Shown here: in pieces, positions 53,601 to 63,142 of the stretch | How positions within the stretch are numbered: position 1 is the stretch's first letter | How the letters are laid out: every line of letters starts with the position of its first letter | NCBI RefSeq assembly: GCF_016427605.1 | Contig: NZ_JAELXQ010000006.1 | Coordinates: forward strand, 62,001 to 126,000 | Direction of reading: 5' to 3' | Length of the DNA: 64,000 nt | DNA from: Ochrobactrum sp. Q0168 | GTDB lineage: Bacteria; Pseudomonadota; Alphaproteobacteria; Rhizobiales; Rhizobiaceae | The notes under the pieces: generated by a model | Seen by the model: the letters and a program-made list of their open reading frames with translations, nothing else | Databases searched by the model: none | Told to the model about the DNA's origin: nothing | Translations under genes and position numbers: made by a program

Positions 53601-54413
53601 CTATTTGTTTTCGTCTTCGAAATGACCGGCGGCGCAGAAGCTGCCGCCCTGAAACCGGACTGCCGGATCGTTGGGGTCGCCCTGCGGCGTCTTGGCGAAA
53701 ACCGCGTCGCGATAATCGTCGGCGCTGTCCTTGGCCTTGTAGCCGAGCACGGCGGCGGTACGGTTGTCCCAGAAGGATTCGCTGTTGTTGGACATGCCAT
53801 AGGCGACCATGAAGCCGACCCGCGGCGCCGACAGGCACTTCTCGACGAGCTGGCGGCAGTCATCGAAAGACAGCCAGGTGATCAGATGGCGGCGGTCGGT
53901 CGGTTCGGGAAAAGACGAGCCGATGCGGATGCAGACGGTTTCGATGCCGAACTTGTCGAAATAATACCGGGCCAGATTTTCCACGAAGGTTTTGGAAACG
54001 CCATAAAGGCTGTCCGGGCGCGTTGGAACATTGCCGTCGATGGTTTGCGTCCGCTCGTAATAGCCGATGGCATGGACCGAGCTTGCAAAGACGATGCGCT
54101 TCACGCCATGGCGGCGGGCTGCCTCGTAAATATTGTAGCCGCCGGAAATATTGGAATCGAGAATGGTCTTCCACGGCGCTTCGACCGACTGTCCGCCCAT
54201 ATGTATGATGGCGTCGCAGCCTTCGACCGTGCGCGAAACCGCGTCAAAGTCCGCGAGATCGGCGGGGAAGTCCTCTTCATGCGGCGCGAGATTCTGACAC
54301 GGTTCCAGCGCGGACAAGCGCACGATCTGGCCCAGCCGCGTTCCCGATTTGCGCAGCTCCGATCCGAGGCGACCGGCGGCGCCGGTCAACAGCGTTCTTT
54401 GAAAGTGGGTCAT
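53601..54413 (-). CDS. NAD-dependent epimerase/dehydratase family, uronate dehydrogenase-like
   Basis: A 270-residue extended SDR. TGAAGRLG (10-17) binds NAD; the pattern CDAIIHMGGQSVEAPWKTILDSNISGGYNIYEAARRHG, VFASSVHAIGYY and SLYGVSKTFVENLARYYFDKFGIETVCIRIGS closely follows Agrobacterium uronate dehydrogenase (about 265 residues). The catalytic Tyr-x3-Lys (YGVSK) is intact. If it is a true uronate dehydrogenase, it makes an aldaro-lactone from a hexuronate. Its nitrogen-metabolism neighbours make a different hydroxy substrate possible. It lies between aminotransferase and FAD oxidase genes in a tight operon (13 and 7 nt gaps). Confidence 0.8.
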   Translation of the reverse strand: MTHFQRTLLTGAAGRLGSELRKSGTRLGQIVRLSALEPCQNLAPHEEDFPADLADFDAVSRTVEGCDAIIHMGGQSVEAPWKTILDSNISGGYNIYEAARRHGVKRIVFASSVHAIGYYERTQTIDGNVPTRPDSLYGVSKTFVENLARYYFDKFGIETVCIRIGSSFPEPTDRRHLITWLSFDDCRQLVEKCLSAPRVGFMVAYGMSNNSESFWDNRTAAVLGYKAKDSADDYRDAVFAKTPQGDPNDPAVRFQGGSFCAAGHFEDENK

Positions 54414-54426
54414 GAAGAGGTCCTAA

Positions 54427-55638
54427 TTAACGAAGTTTTGTGAGGGCATCGTACGTGCGCTCGATGGCGGCGGCGAGGTTTTCCCGGGAGGTCGCGAAAG
54501 AGAGGCGGATATAGGGCTCAACGCCGAAAGCCGCGCCGGGGGCAGTGGCGACCTTGCCTTCGGTCAGAAGATAGGAAGCGAGCATCGTATCATTCGCAAT
54601 CACAGTGCCGTCCGGCGTCACTTTGCCGATATAGGCAGCGCATTTCGGGAAGAGATAGAATGCACCTTCCGGCGCGCGCACTTCAAGTCCCGGAATGGCA
54701 CCAAAGCCCTTCGTCACCAGTTCGCCGCGCGCCTTGTATTCCGCAACCGCCGCCCGCACGAAATCCTGCGGGCCGTTGAGGGCCGCCGCCGCCGCAACCT
54801 GCGTGATGGAGGAGGGGCAGGTGGTGCTCTGCGACTGAAGCTTGTTGAGCACCTTGGTCAGTTCCTTCGGACCCGCCGCATAGCCGAGACGCCAGCCGGT
54901 CATGGCATAGGCCTTGGAAACGCCGTTGATGATCAATGTGCGGTCACGCAGATCGGGGCAGGCAATGGCAAATGAGGTGAAAGGCGTGTCGCCGCAGACG
55001 ATATGTTCGTAGATTTCATCCGACATGATCGCGACGCGCGGATGGCGCGCCAGCACTTCGCCCAACGCCTTTAGTTCTTCCGCCGTATAGATCGCGCCAG
55101 TTGGATTGGATGGCGAGTTGAACAGAAACCAGCGGGTTTTCGGGGTAATCGCCGCTTCCAGCCGCTCCGGCGTGATCTTGAAATCGTCTTCCACCCCGCA
55201 GGCGATCACTTTCGGCAGGCCGCCATGCAGGATCACCAGATCGGTATAGGACACCCAGTAAGGGGCCGGAACGATCACTTCATCGCCCGGCTCCAGCGTG
55301 CCGAGAAAGGCGTTGAACAGGATCTGCTTTGCGCCATTGCCGATGGAGATTTCGTCCAGCGCATAGTCGAGACCGTTCTCGCGCTTGAACTTGTCGACAA
55401 TGGCCTGGCGCAGCTCCGGCAGGCCGTCAGGCGCGGTATAGCGCGTGACGCCGCTGCGCATCGCGCCGATTGCCGCCTCGACAATGTGTTGCGGCGTATC
55501 AAAATCCGGCTCGCCCAGCGACAGGTCGAGGACGTTTTCGCCTCTGGCGCGCATGGCCTTGGCCGCCATCGAAACGGCCATCGACGGTGAGGATTTGATG
55601 GTCGCCGCGCGCCGGCTTTCGAACGCGATCATGTTCAT
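54427..55638 (-). CDS. Class I aspartate-type aminotransferase
   Basis: A 403-residue fold-type I PLP enzyme of the alphaproteobacterial aspartate aminotransferase type. Visible are LSLGEPDFDTPQHI, YTAPDGLPELRQAI, NSPSNPTGAIYT, and the PLP-lysine segment INGVSKAYAMTGWRLGYAAGP (Lys near 240). Arg in RLSFATSRE binds the substrate carboxylate. It would transaminate an amino acid or amine formed in this pathway. It heads an operon of three genes and is divergent from the Liv-type binding-protein gene, sharing a 460-nt regulatory gap. A duplicate of the housekeeping aspC-type gene is likely; specificity may differ. Confidence 0.88.
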   Translation of the reverse strand: MNMIAFESRRAATIKSSPSMAVSMAAKAMRARGENVLDLSLGEPDFDTPQHIVEAAIGAMRSGVTRYTAPDGLPELRQAIVDKFKRENGLDYALDEISIGNGAKQILFNAFLGTLEPGDEVIVPAPYWVSYTDLVILHGGLPKVIACGVEDDFKITPERLEAAITPKTRWFLFNSPSNPTGAIYTAEELKALGEVLARHPRVAIMSDEIYEHIVCGDTPFTSFAIACPDLRDRTLIINGVSKAYAMTGWRLGYAAGPKELTKVLNKLQSQSTTCPSSITQVAAAAALNGPQDFVRAAVAEYKARGELVTKGFGAIPGLEVRAPEGAFYLFPKCAAYIGKVTPDGTVIANDTMLASYLLTEGKVATAPGAAFGVEPYIRLSFATSRENLAAAIERTYDALTKLR

Positions 55639-56098
55639 GTCTGGGCTCCCTGGCCTGTGGTTCCTGGCGTGTCGCCGATCACGGCGTTTCTTTGTGCTGG
55701 GTCGTATGGAGGCGGGTGGAAGATCGGGCCGTCGGGGTCTGGAATTGATGCGTCTTGATGGCGTCGGGCCGCGCTCGTTCGTATTTCCACTTGACGATCT
55801 TTAAATACGTCACTTATCATATATGTGTCAACATGAAAACAAGCCGCAAGAGTGGCGGTTCAGCTGGTCAATTTTTGTTTGGTGGAGGTAATAGGCAAGC
55901 AAAATCAGACGATTGGTGCGATGTGACCGATTGCGTGGAAATGGCGAGGGCCGGGAGCGGCCAGAACGTTTCCAGTGAGAATATAGAGCGATTTTGCTCG
56001 GAAATGCATGCAAACAAAGAGCTGGAGCGGTTCGAACACTTCCGTCGGAACAGAAATCGCTTCGATAAGAACAACGATTAAAACCAGAGGGAAACTCC
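55639..56098. other. Divergent promoter interval between aminotransferase and Liv-type operons
   Basis: No gene is supported in these 460 nt; the ORFs present are short and lack ribosome sites. The most AT-rich point (55800-55835) contains TCACTTATCATATATG, a likely promoter/operator area for one or both operons. Confidence 0.5.
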
Positions 56099-57214
56099 AT
56101 GAAATCCATCGCAAGACTTCTCGCCGGATCGGCCATCGCATCCGGTCTCCTGCTGTCGCAGGCCTTTGCCGCCGACACGATCAAGATCGGTGTTGCAGGC
56201 CCGATGACAGGCCCCAACGCTACATTCGGTGAACAGGTTTACAGCGGCGTTTCCGCTTATGTAAACGATGTGAACGCCAGCGGCGGCATCAATGGCAAGC
56301 AGATCGAGCTGGTGAAGGGCGACGATGCCTGCGAACCGAAGCAGGCGATTGCCGTTGCCAACCGTTTTGTCGATCAGGACAAGGTTCAGGCGGTGATCGG
56401 CCATTTCTGCTCGTCGAGCACCATTCCCGCTTCTGAAATTTACAATGATGCGGGCATTCTGGAGATGGCGCCTGCGTCCACCAATCCAACGGTGACCGAG
56501 CGTGGTCTTGAAACCGTGTTTCGCGGTTGCGGACGCGACGATCAGCAGGCTGTTGTTGCCGGTGCGTTCATTCTCGACACGTTGAAGCGGGACAAGATCG
56601 CGCTGATCCATGACAAGGACACCTATGGTCAGGGCCTCGTCGATGCGGTCAAGAAAACCATCGAAGCGCGCGGCATCAAGCCTGTTCTCTATGAAGGACT
56701 GACGCGCGGCGAGCGCGATTTCAATGCGCTGGTGACCAAGATCAAGAGCTCCGGCGCAACGGCGGTTTATTTCGGCGGTCTTATTCCGGAAGGCGGCCCG
56801 CTGATCCGCCAGGTCAAGGAACAGGGGCTGGATGTGGTCGTGGTGAGCGGCGATTCCTTCGCGCAGGCTGAGCTGACTGCGGCCGCGGGCGGCGCGGGCA
56901 ATCTCAAGAATGTCTATTATTCGGCAACGCCGGACCCGTTGGCCGATCCGTCGACCAAGGGCGTTCAGGATGCGCTCAAGAAGGCGAATATCACGCCAGC
57001 CAACTACACACTCTATGGCTATGCCAATGCACAGGCCATCGTGGCTGCGTTGAAGGCGGGTGACGACATCAAGGCCCAGACCAACTGGCTGCGTAACAAC
57101 ACGGTTGATTCCGCCATTGGCAAGATCACCTGGGACGAGAAGGGCGACATCAAGGATTTCAAGTTCGTCTTCTATAATTTCGACGATAAGGGAACCCCAG
57201 TTCTCGTCAATTAA
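56099..57214 (+). CDS. Branched-chain amino-acid-type ABC substrate-binding protein
   Basis: A 371-residue periplasmic protein of the LivK/LivJ family. The N-terminal signal peptide (MKSIARLLAGSAIASGLLLSQAFA) is cleaved before ADTIKIG. Family signatures are GVAGPMTGPNATFGEQVYSG, GGINGKQIELVKGDDACEPKQAIAVANRFV and VQAVIGHFCSSSTIPASEIYN. Members bind amino acids, amides, urea and aromatic acids, so the ligand may be the substrate of the neighbouring enzymes. The ATG follows GAGGGAAAC. A hairpin after the stop separates it from the permease genes. Confidence 0.92.
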   Translation: MKSIARLLAGSAIASGLLLSQAFAADTIKIGVAGPMTGPNATFGEQVYSGVSAYVNDVNASGGINGKQIELVKGDDACEPKQAIAVANRFVDQDKVQAVIGHFCSSSTIPASEIYNDAGILEMAPASTNPTVTERGLETVFRGCGRDDQQAVVAGAFILDTLKRDKIALIHDKDTYGQGLVDAVKKTIEARGIKPVLYEGLTRGERDFNALVTKIKSSGATAVYFGGLIPEGGPLIRQVKEQGLDVVVVSGDSFAQAELTAAAGGAGNLKNVYYSATPDPLADPSTKGVQDALKKANITPANYTLYGYANAQAIVAALKAGDDIKAQTNWLRNNTVDSAIGKITWDEKGDIKDFKFVFYNFDDKGTPVLVN

Positions 57215-57227
57215 GGCTCTACCAGCT

Positions 57228-57253
57228 CCAGCCAGACCCTGCAGTCTGGCTGG
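57228..57253 (+). terminator. Post-binding-protein hairpin
   Basis: CCAGCCAGAC (57228-57237) pairs perfectly with GTCTGGCTGG (57244-57253), then TTCCTCCTT. It lies 13 nt after the binding-protein stop and is probably a partial terminator, as after the sugar-binding-protein gene. No gene is seen in the rest of the gap to 57358. Confidence 0.65.
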
Positions 57254-57358
57254 TTCCTCCTTGCCTGAATCGCATCCGCAGCCCGTCACGCTGGTCGGCT
57301 GGATGCGTCGGACCAAGAGTTCAGATCGCCTGTCGCTCTGAATGCAAAAGGGGTTGCC

Positions 57359-58276
57359 ATGGACTTCTATATTCTGGCCCAGCAGCTGATCAACGGGATC
57401 ACGCTGGGCGCTATCTACGGACTGATCGCCGTCGGCTACACGATGGTCTACGGGGTCATCCGCATGATCAATTTCGCTCATGGCGACGTCTATATGGTGT
57501 CGGCCTATATTGCCGCGATCACGCTTGCAGTGCTCGGCTTCTTCGGCGTTCAGTCAGTTCCTTTCGCGCTGATCTCGATCCTCATCATCACCTGCGCCAT
57601 CACGGCGGTCTACGGATGGGTGATCGAGCGCGTGGCCTACAGGCCGTTGCGCGGCTCCACCAAACTGGCGCCGCTCATTTCGGCAATCGGCATATCGCTG
57701 ATGCTGCAAAGCTATGTTCAGATTTCGCAAGGCGCGCGCGATCAGGGTGTGCCGACGCTGATCCAGGGTGCTTTCCGGTTCGGCACCGAACAGCATTTTG
57801 CCCAGATCACCTATATGCAGACCGTGATCCTGCTGGCCTCATTGGTCGCCATGGGCATTCTGACCTATGTGATCGGCTATACGCGCATTGGCCGTGAGTG
57901 CCGCGCGACCCAGCAGAATATCCGCATTTCCGCGATACTCGGCGTCAATACCGACCGCACCATCTCCACCGTCTTCGTGATCGGCGCGGCGACGGCTGCC
58001 GTCGGCGGCGTGCTGGTGACCTTCAACTACGGTTCGTTCAATTTCTTCATCGGCTTCGTGATGGGGATCAAGGCCTTCACGGCGGCAGTGCTTGGCGGCA
58101 TCGGCTCGCTGCCGGGCGCGGTCCTCGGCGGCATATTGCTGGGCCTCACCGAAGCGCTGTTCGCCGGTTATGTCAGCACGGACTACAAGGACGTCTTCGC
58201 CTTTGCCTTGCTGATTGTCCTTCTGTTCTTCCGTCCTTACGGCCTACTCGGTCGTCCGGAAATCCAGAAAGTCTGA
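57359..58276 (+). CDS. livH: Branched-chain amino-acid-type ABC permease (LivH)
   Basis: A 305-residue inner-membrane permease with about eight hydrophobic segments. [33 protein letters not shown] is the LivH N-terminal signature, and [25 protein letters not shown] is the cytoplasmic coupling loop. [26 protein letters not shown] follows near the C-terminus. It pairs with LivM, whose gene starts 16 nt after its stop. Confidence 0.93.
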   Translation: MDFYILAQQLINGITLGAIYGLIAVGYTMVYGVIRMINFAHGDVYMVSAYIAAITLAVLGFFGVQSVPFALISILIITCAITAVYGWVIERVAYRPLRGSTKLAPLISAIGISLMLQSYVQISQGARDQGVPTLIQGAFRFGTEQHFAQITYMQTVILLASLVAMGILTYVIGYTRIGRECRATQQNIRISAILGVNTDRTISTVFVIGAATAAVGGVLVTFNYGSFNFFIGFVMGIKAFTAAVLGGIGSLPGAVLGGILLGLTEALFAGYVSTDYKDVFAFALLIVLLFFRPYGLLGRPEIQKV

Positions 58277-58292
58277 GGGGAGGGCGGAAACC

Positions 58293-59609
58293 ATGCCAAA
58301 AGACCGTCTTCTCGCGCTTTTCAAGGAAGCGCTGCTGACTTTCGCCATTTCGCTGATCCTGCTTGGACCGATTTCCGGTCTCGTGCTGGACGGCTTCTCC
58401 TTCCGCAACGAGTTGATGCGGGCCGTCACGCTTGCCGCCATCGTCACAGCCGGACGGCTGATCTTCTCGCTGATCGGCATGAGCCCGCTCGGCGCGAGGC
58501 TGAAGGCTCGTCTCTCCAGCAATAGCGGCGGCGTTACCGTCCGCACCGGCAAGGAAAAATCCGCAGCCCCGCTGCTGGCGGTGATTTTTCTGGCGGGGCT
58601 GATGCTGCCTTTCGTGGCCGACAAATATTTCCTCGGTATCGCCATTCTGGCACTGATCTACTGCCTCCTGGGTCTGGGGCTTAATATCGTCGTCGGGCTG
58701 GCCGGCCTGCTCGATCTAGGCTTTGTCGCCTTCTATGCGGTGGGGGCCTATCTTCTGGCGCTCGGCTCGCAATATCTGGGGCTGGGCTTCTGGAGCGCGT
58801 TGATCATCGCGCCGTTTCTCGCGGGCCTTTGCGGCATGATCCTCGGCTTTCCGGTGCTCAAGATGCATGGCGATTACCTCGCCATCGTGACACTGGGTTT
58901 TGGTGAGATCATCCGCCTTGTGCTCAACAACTGGCTGGACTTTACCGGAGGACCGAACGGCGCCGCCGCTCCCGCCCCCACACTCTTCGGGTTGGAGTTC
59001 AGCCGGACCGCAAAGCAGGGCGGCACGCCGTTCCACGACTTCTTCGGCATCGCCTATAATTCCGATTACAAGTTCTGGTTCCTGTATTTCGTGCTGTTCC
59101 TCGTCGTGTGCGGGGTGATCTACACGGTGGAGCGCCTGCGCGTCATGCCGCTGGGGCGCATGTGGGAAGCACTGCGCGAGGATGAGATTGCCTGTCGGTC
59201 GCTTGGCGTCAATCACGTCTTCATCAAGCTTTCCGCCTTCATGCTTGGCGCATCGACAGGCGGGATTGCAGGCGTGTTCTTCGCGGCACATCAGGGCTTC
59301 GTGAACCCGACCTCCTTCACCTTCTTCGAATCCGCGCTCATCCTCGCCATCGTTGTGCTGGGCGGTCTCGGCTCGACGGTGGGTGTCATCCTGGCCGCGC
59401 TGGTGCTGACTATCCTGCCGGAATTGCTGCGCGACTTCGCGGAATACCGCGTCTTCATTTTCGGCGTGCTGATGGTCGTCATGATGATCTGGAAGCCGCG
59501 CGGACTGGTGCGGGTCACGCGTCCGGCATTCTTCCCGTCGTCGGAAGCGGTGGTATCGGCGGGGCTTTCCGCCAAGCCGGACCAATTGACCATGGAGGCC
59601 AGCCGATGA
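58293..59609 (+). CDS. livM: Branched-chain amino-acid-type ABC permease (LivM)
   Basis: A 438-residue permease. It has an N-terminal extension of about 110 residues with membrane segments, as usual for LivM. The core follows: [48 protein letters not shown] and the coupling loop [18 protein letters not shown]. The C-terminal [21 protein letters not shown] segment is conserved. ATG 58293 follows GGGGAGGGCGG; the longer ORF overlaps livH and was rejected. Its stop overlaps the livG start by 4 nt. Confidence 0.93.
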   Translation: MPKDRLLALFKEALLTFAISLILLGPISGLVLDGFSFRNELMRAVTLAAIVTAGRLIFSLIGMSPLGARLKARLSSNSGGVTVRTGKEKSAAPLLAVIFLAGLMLPFVADKYFLGIAILALIYCLLGLGLNIVVGLAGLLDLGFVAFYAVGAYLLALGSQYLGLGFWSALIIAPFLAGLCGMILGFPVLKMHGDYLAIVTLGFGEIIRLVLNNWLDFTGGPNGAAAPAPTLFGLEFSRTAKQGGTPFHDFFGIAYNSDYKFWFLYFVLFLVVCGVIYTVERLRVMPLGRMWEALREDEIACRSLGVNHVFIKLSAFMLGASTGGIAGVFFAAHQGFVNPTSFTFFESALILAIVVLGGLGSTVGVILAALVLTILPELLRDFAEYRVFIFGVLMVVMMIWKPRGLVRVTRPAFFPSSEAVVSAGLSAKPDQLTMEASR

Positions 59610-60424
59610 ACGCGCCAATTCTCGAGGTTCAGAATGTCACCATGTCCTTTGGCGGCATTGTCGCCAATCGCGGGGTCAATTTCTCGGTGGCGAAAGGCGG
59701 TATCACAGCGCTGATCGGTCCCAACGGCGCTGGCAAGACGACGATGTTCAACTGTATCACCGGCTTTTATCGCGCGAGCGAAGGCCGCATCGTGCTCAAC
59801 GGTCCGCAAGGCCCGCGCGACATCGGCGCTTATATGGACAAGCCGATCACCGGCGGCTCCCATCAGGTGACGCGGGCGGGCATCGCCCGCACATTCCAGA
59901 ACATCCGGCTGTTCAAGGAAATGTCGGTGGTGGAAAACCTGCTGGTTGCCCAGCATCTTGCCACCCGCAACGGGCTTTTGAGCGGCATCTTCAAGACCTC
60001 GGCCTTCCGCAAGGCGGAAACCGAGGCGGTGGACCGCGCCTATTACTGGCTCGGCCAGATGAACCTGCTTGAAGACGCCAACCGGCTGGCTGGCGAACTT
60101 CCCTATGGTCGGCAGCGACGGCTGGAGATCGCTCGCGCCATGTGCACCGGGCCGCAGCTTATCTGCCTTGATGAACCGGCGGCGGGGCTGAACCCATCCG
60201 AAACGCATGAGCTTTCCCAGATCATCCAGCGGCTTTGCGCTGAGCAGGAACTGACCGTGCTGGTGATCGAGCACGATATGGGGCTGGTGATGCGCATATC
60301 GAACCACATTGTCGTGCTGGATCACGGCGAGGTCATTGCCGATGGAACGCCCGAACAGGTGGCCAACGATCCGGCCGTGATCGCCGCTTATCTCGGTGTC
60401 AGTGAAGAAGAGGTGCAATCGTGA
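59606..60424 (+). CDS. livG: Branched-chain amino-acid-type ABC ATPase (LivG)
   Basis: A 272-residue ATPase. Walker A is GPNGAGKTT (38-46), the signature [15 protein letters not shown] is the LivG variant of LSGGQ, and Walker B reads [11 protein letters not shown]. The switch His is in VIEHDMG. The start overlaps livM by 4 nt and its stop overlaps livF by 4 nt, so the cassette is translationally coupled. Confidence 0.94.
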   Translation: MNAPILEVQNVTMSFGGIVANRGVNFSVAKGGITALIGPNGAGKTTMFNCITGFYRASEGRIVLNGPQGPRDIGAYMDKPITGGSHQVTRAGIARTFQNIRLFKEMSVVENLLVAQHLATRNGLLSGIFKTSAFRKAETEAVDRAYYWLGQMNLLEDANRLAGELPYGRQRRLEIARAMCTGPQLICLDEPAAGLNPSETHELSQIIQRLCAEQELTVLVIEHDMGLVMRISNHIVVLDHGEVIADGTPEQVANDPAVIAAYLGVSEEEVQS

Positions 60425-61170
60425 GCCAAGTGGCAGAACCAAACGGGCAGGGCGCAACCGACAAGCTTCTGGAGCTAGTGGATGTGCACGCGCATTATGG
60501 TGCGGTGGAAGCGCTGCGCTCGGTCAATGTGCATATTTCCAAGGGCGAGATTGTCAGCCTGATCGGCGCGAATGGCGCAGGCAAGACCACGCTGCTCTCG
60601 ACGATCTTCGGCTCGCCGCGCGCGTCGAAAGGCAGGATCGTTCATCGGGGTGAGGATATTTCGCGTCTGGCCACAAATCGTATTTCCAGGCGCGGCGTGG
60701 CGCTGGTGCCGGAAGGGCGGCAGATCTATCAGGAAATGTCGGTCGAGGAAAATATGATGATGGGCACCACGCCTGTCGGCATGGAGCATTTCGACACCGA
60801 CCGCGCAACCATGTTCGAGCTGTTTCCCCGCCTCAAGGAGCGCCGCAATCAGGTTGCAGGCACCATGTCCGGCGGTGAGCAGCAGATGCTGGCCATTGCG
60901 CGCGCCATGATGGCGCGGCCCGAGCTGATCTTGTTCGATGAACCTTCGCTGGGGCTCGCGCCGCTCGTCGTAAAGCGCGTCTTCGAGGTGCTGGGAGAGA
61001 TTGCCACGATGGGCAAGACTATTTTTCTGGTCGAACAGAATGCCAATCACGCACTAAAATTGTCCCAACGTGCTTATGTAATAGTAAATGGGCAGATACA
61101 TCTTTCAGGAGCGAGTGAAGAACTCCTCGGTAATGAAAATGTTCGAAAAGCATATCTGGGAATATACTAA
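60421..61170 (+). CDS. livF: Branched-chain amino-acid-type ABC ATPase (LivF)
   Basis: A 249-residue ATPase starting at GTG 60421, coupled to livG. Walker A is GANGAGKTT (49-57), the signature MSGGEQQMLAIARAM and Walker B LILFDEPSLGL. It ends ...RKAYLGIY, as LivF proteins do. The last 35 codons (from about 61060) are AT-richer than the rest, a change that continues into the intergenic DNA. It may mark the edge of a recombined segment. Confidence 0.93.
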   Translation: MSQVAEPNGQGATDKLLELVDVHAHYGAVEALRSVNVHISKGEIVSLIGANGAGKTTLLSTIFGSPRASKGRIVHRGEDISRLATNRISRRGVALVPEGRQIYQEMSVEENMMMGTTPVGMEHFDTDRATMFELFPRLKERRNQVAGTMSGGEQQMLAIARAMMARPELILFDEPSLGLAPLVVKRVFEVLGEIATMGKTIFLVEQNANHALKLSQRAYVIVNGQIHLSGASEELLGNENVRKAYLGIY

Positions 61171-61602
61171 TTTTTGAATGCCGTTGATGACAGGAAATTT
61201 TCGTTTATGCTCAAACTTATAACTTTTGAAGAGACGCTCTTACATTCGAACGCAGACCCTAACATGTGAAGTAGAATATCCTACATATGGTCAACGGCTG
61301 AGATTTGAACTTTCACAACATCCGGACACTGACTGGCAATCAGATGGCTGGATATACTGCCATTGTTCGCGCTATGAAGTAAGCGACAACACATTGATCC
61401 CCCTCTGGACCCTATCTTGGAGTCGCGAAGATGAGAGGGTTAGGTCAGGTAGCAGTTTGAAACATTCGCAGCGCAAATGCGTCTTAAGATTATTTGGCTT
61501 TTTTCAAAGTTTTGTGCAACGAGGCCAAAAACTATCGTAAAAATCGCCGCTTGGCAGGAAAATTGGGCGCACCGGGCTGGAACAGCGAACGCGCCCTGTT
61601 AG
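61171..61602. other. AT-rich interval with a terminator-like hairpin
   Basis: The only sizeable ORF (61226-61540) has no ribosome site and no recognisable family. GGGCGC (61565-61570) pairs with GCGCCC (61591-61596), just past the GMC oxidoreductase stop, and is followed on the minus strand by AATTTTCC, a weak terminator for that gene. Confidence 0.5.
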
Positions 61603-63138
61603 CTAAATCACCTTGCCGATGAAGTCGCAGGCAAAGCGCTCGGCGATGGCCTGTATCGCCGCATGTATGGGCCCAGCCGTCAGGCTCGGCAGAACAGAGC
61701 CATCCACGACGTAGACATTATCCAACCCATTCAGCCGCAGGCCGGGATCGACCACGGCGGCATCATCCTTGCCCATACGACAGGTTCCCGACGGGTGGTG
61801 ATGCGTGATGGCGGCCTTGGCGATGAAGGCGTCGATATCATCCTCAGTTTCCACGGCTCCGGGGAGAACTTCGTGGTCGCGCCATTCATCCAGTTCGGTG
61901 CGATGACCGATTTCCCGCGCTGCCGCGAGGGCTGCCCGAAACAAGCGACGGTCGTTCTCGGTCTGGAGATATTGCGGGTCGATCCTAAGGGGCTCGTCCA
62001 GACCTGCGCCGGTTATGCGTATTTCACCACGGCTGGTGGGATGCGTGACGCCGAACAGGAAGGAATAGGCGCTGCCCGGTGCTGGCGCGGTGAACTGTTC
62101 CGACACAATGGGTGCAACACCGCATCCGACGACGATTTCCGGCTGGCCGTCAGCGGCAGTCCCGTCGGCGCGCATATAGGTCATGCTCTCCGAATGTTGC
62201 AGGCGGGACGGGGGAAGCTGCTTCTTGGCAGCATAGAGATTGCCCGCGCCAAGCAGATGATCCATCAAATTGCGGCCCAGCTCAGGCGCTTTGATGCGGC
62301 AGGCCACGCCAGCCTCACGCAACACGTCTTCCGGACCAATGCCAGAACGCATGAGAAGGGCCGGGCCTTCCAGCGAACCCGCCGAAAGGATGATCTGGTC
62401 GGCAGTGATCGTGGCCGGTCCTTGCGGGCCGAGAACCTCAAGGCCCGTGGCACGAGCGTTGTCGAAACAGAGATATCGGGTCTTTGTACTTGTCAGTATT
62501 GTCAGGTTGGGACGCGCACGTACGCTTGGCGTCAGCCATGCTTCGGCAACCGTTACGCGTCGGCCATCGCGGATCATCAGCGAGTTCGGCGTGACGCCGA
62601 TCATCTGCCCGGTGCTGTGACCGGGAATGCGGGGCAGGCCAAGTGCAGCACCCGCTTCTATAAAGGAGCGGGTCAGGGGGCTGACTTCCTCATCCGGTAT
62701 CCATACCGGCATCGGGCCGCCCCTGCCGTGGATACCATCGCCGCCCAGCGCGTGGTCTTCATTTGCCATGAAGGCTTTCTGCAAGCCCTCCCAGCTCCAG
62801 CGTTTATCACCTGTCGCTTCCGCCCAGGCGGCAAAGTCGGCGGGGTGGCCGCGCATATAACCCATGGCATGCAGCAGGCTGGAGCCACCCAACGCCTTGC
62901 CGCGTGCCCACGCGAAACTGCGACCGGCAGCACCCGACTGTGGGACGGTATTATAATCCCAATCATAAGGGCGATGTTGGATGGCGGGCCACATGGCCGG
63001 TTTCCAGATATCGGGATCTGTTGGCTCGCCGCCAGCTTCGATCAGCACGACTTGCCGGGCCGGATCTTCGCTCAGCCGTGCGGCCAGAAGGGCGCCAGCA
63101 GAGCCGGCGCCGATGATTGCTAAGTCATATTGTGCCAT
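61603..63138 (-). CDS. GMC-family FAD oxidoreductase, pyridoxine 4-oxidase-like candidate
   Basis: A 511-residue glucose-methanol-choline oxidoreductase. The flavin fold DLAIIGAGSAGALLAARLSEDP (about 5-26), GMC signature 1 (WARGKALGGSSLLHAMGYMRGH), signature 2 (LSAGSLEGPALLMRSGIGP) and the catalytic His region HHHPSGTCRMG are all present. As I recall the sequence, GGEPTDPDIWKPAMWPAIQHRPYDW resembles rhizobial pyridoxine 4-oxidase. Choline or other alcohol dehydrogenases are alternatives. It lies 4 nt behind the NicX-like gene, which supports a pyridine-type alcohol as substrate. Confidence 0.82.
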   Translation of the reverse strand: MAQYDLAIIGAGSAGALLAARLSEDPARQVVLIEAGGEPTDPDIWKPAMWPAIQHRPYDWDYNTVPQSGAAGRSFAWARGKALGGSSLLHAMGYMRGHPADFAAWAEATGDKRWSWEGLQKAFMANEDHALGGDGIHGRGGPMPVWIPDEEVSPLTRSFIEAGAALGLPRIPGHSTGQMIGVTPNSLMIRDGRRVTVAEAWLTPSVRARPNLTILTSTKTRYLCFDNARATGLEVLGPQGPATITADQIILSAGSLEGPALLMRSGIGPEDVLREAGVACRIKAPELGRNLMDHLLGAGNLYAAKKQLPPSRLQHSESMTYMRADGTAADGQPEIVVGCGVAPIVSEQFTAPAPGSAYSFLFGVTHPTSRGEIRITGAGLDEPLRIDPQYLQTENDRRLFRAALAAAREIGHRTELDEWRDHEVLPGAVETEDDIDAFIAKAAITHHHPSGTCRMGKDDAAVVDPGLRLNGLDNVYVVDGSVLPSLTAGPIHAAIQAIAERFACDFIGKVI

Positions 63139-63142
63139 GGCG

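Noticed and set aside
56078..57481. 467-codon minus-strand frame opposite the Liv-type binding protein
   Set aside because: Antisense of a clear family gene; no ribosome site or motif.
61226..61540. 104-codon ORF after livF
   Set aside because: Composition is unlike neighbouring genes, there is no ribosome site, and no family is recognised.
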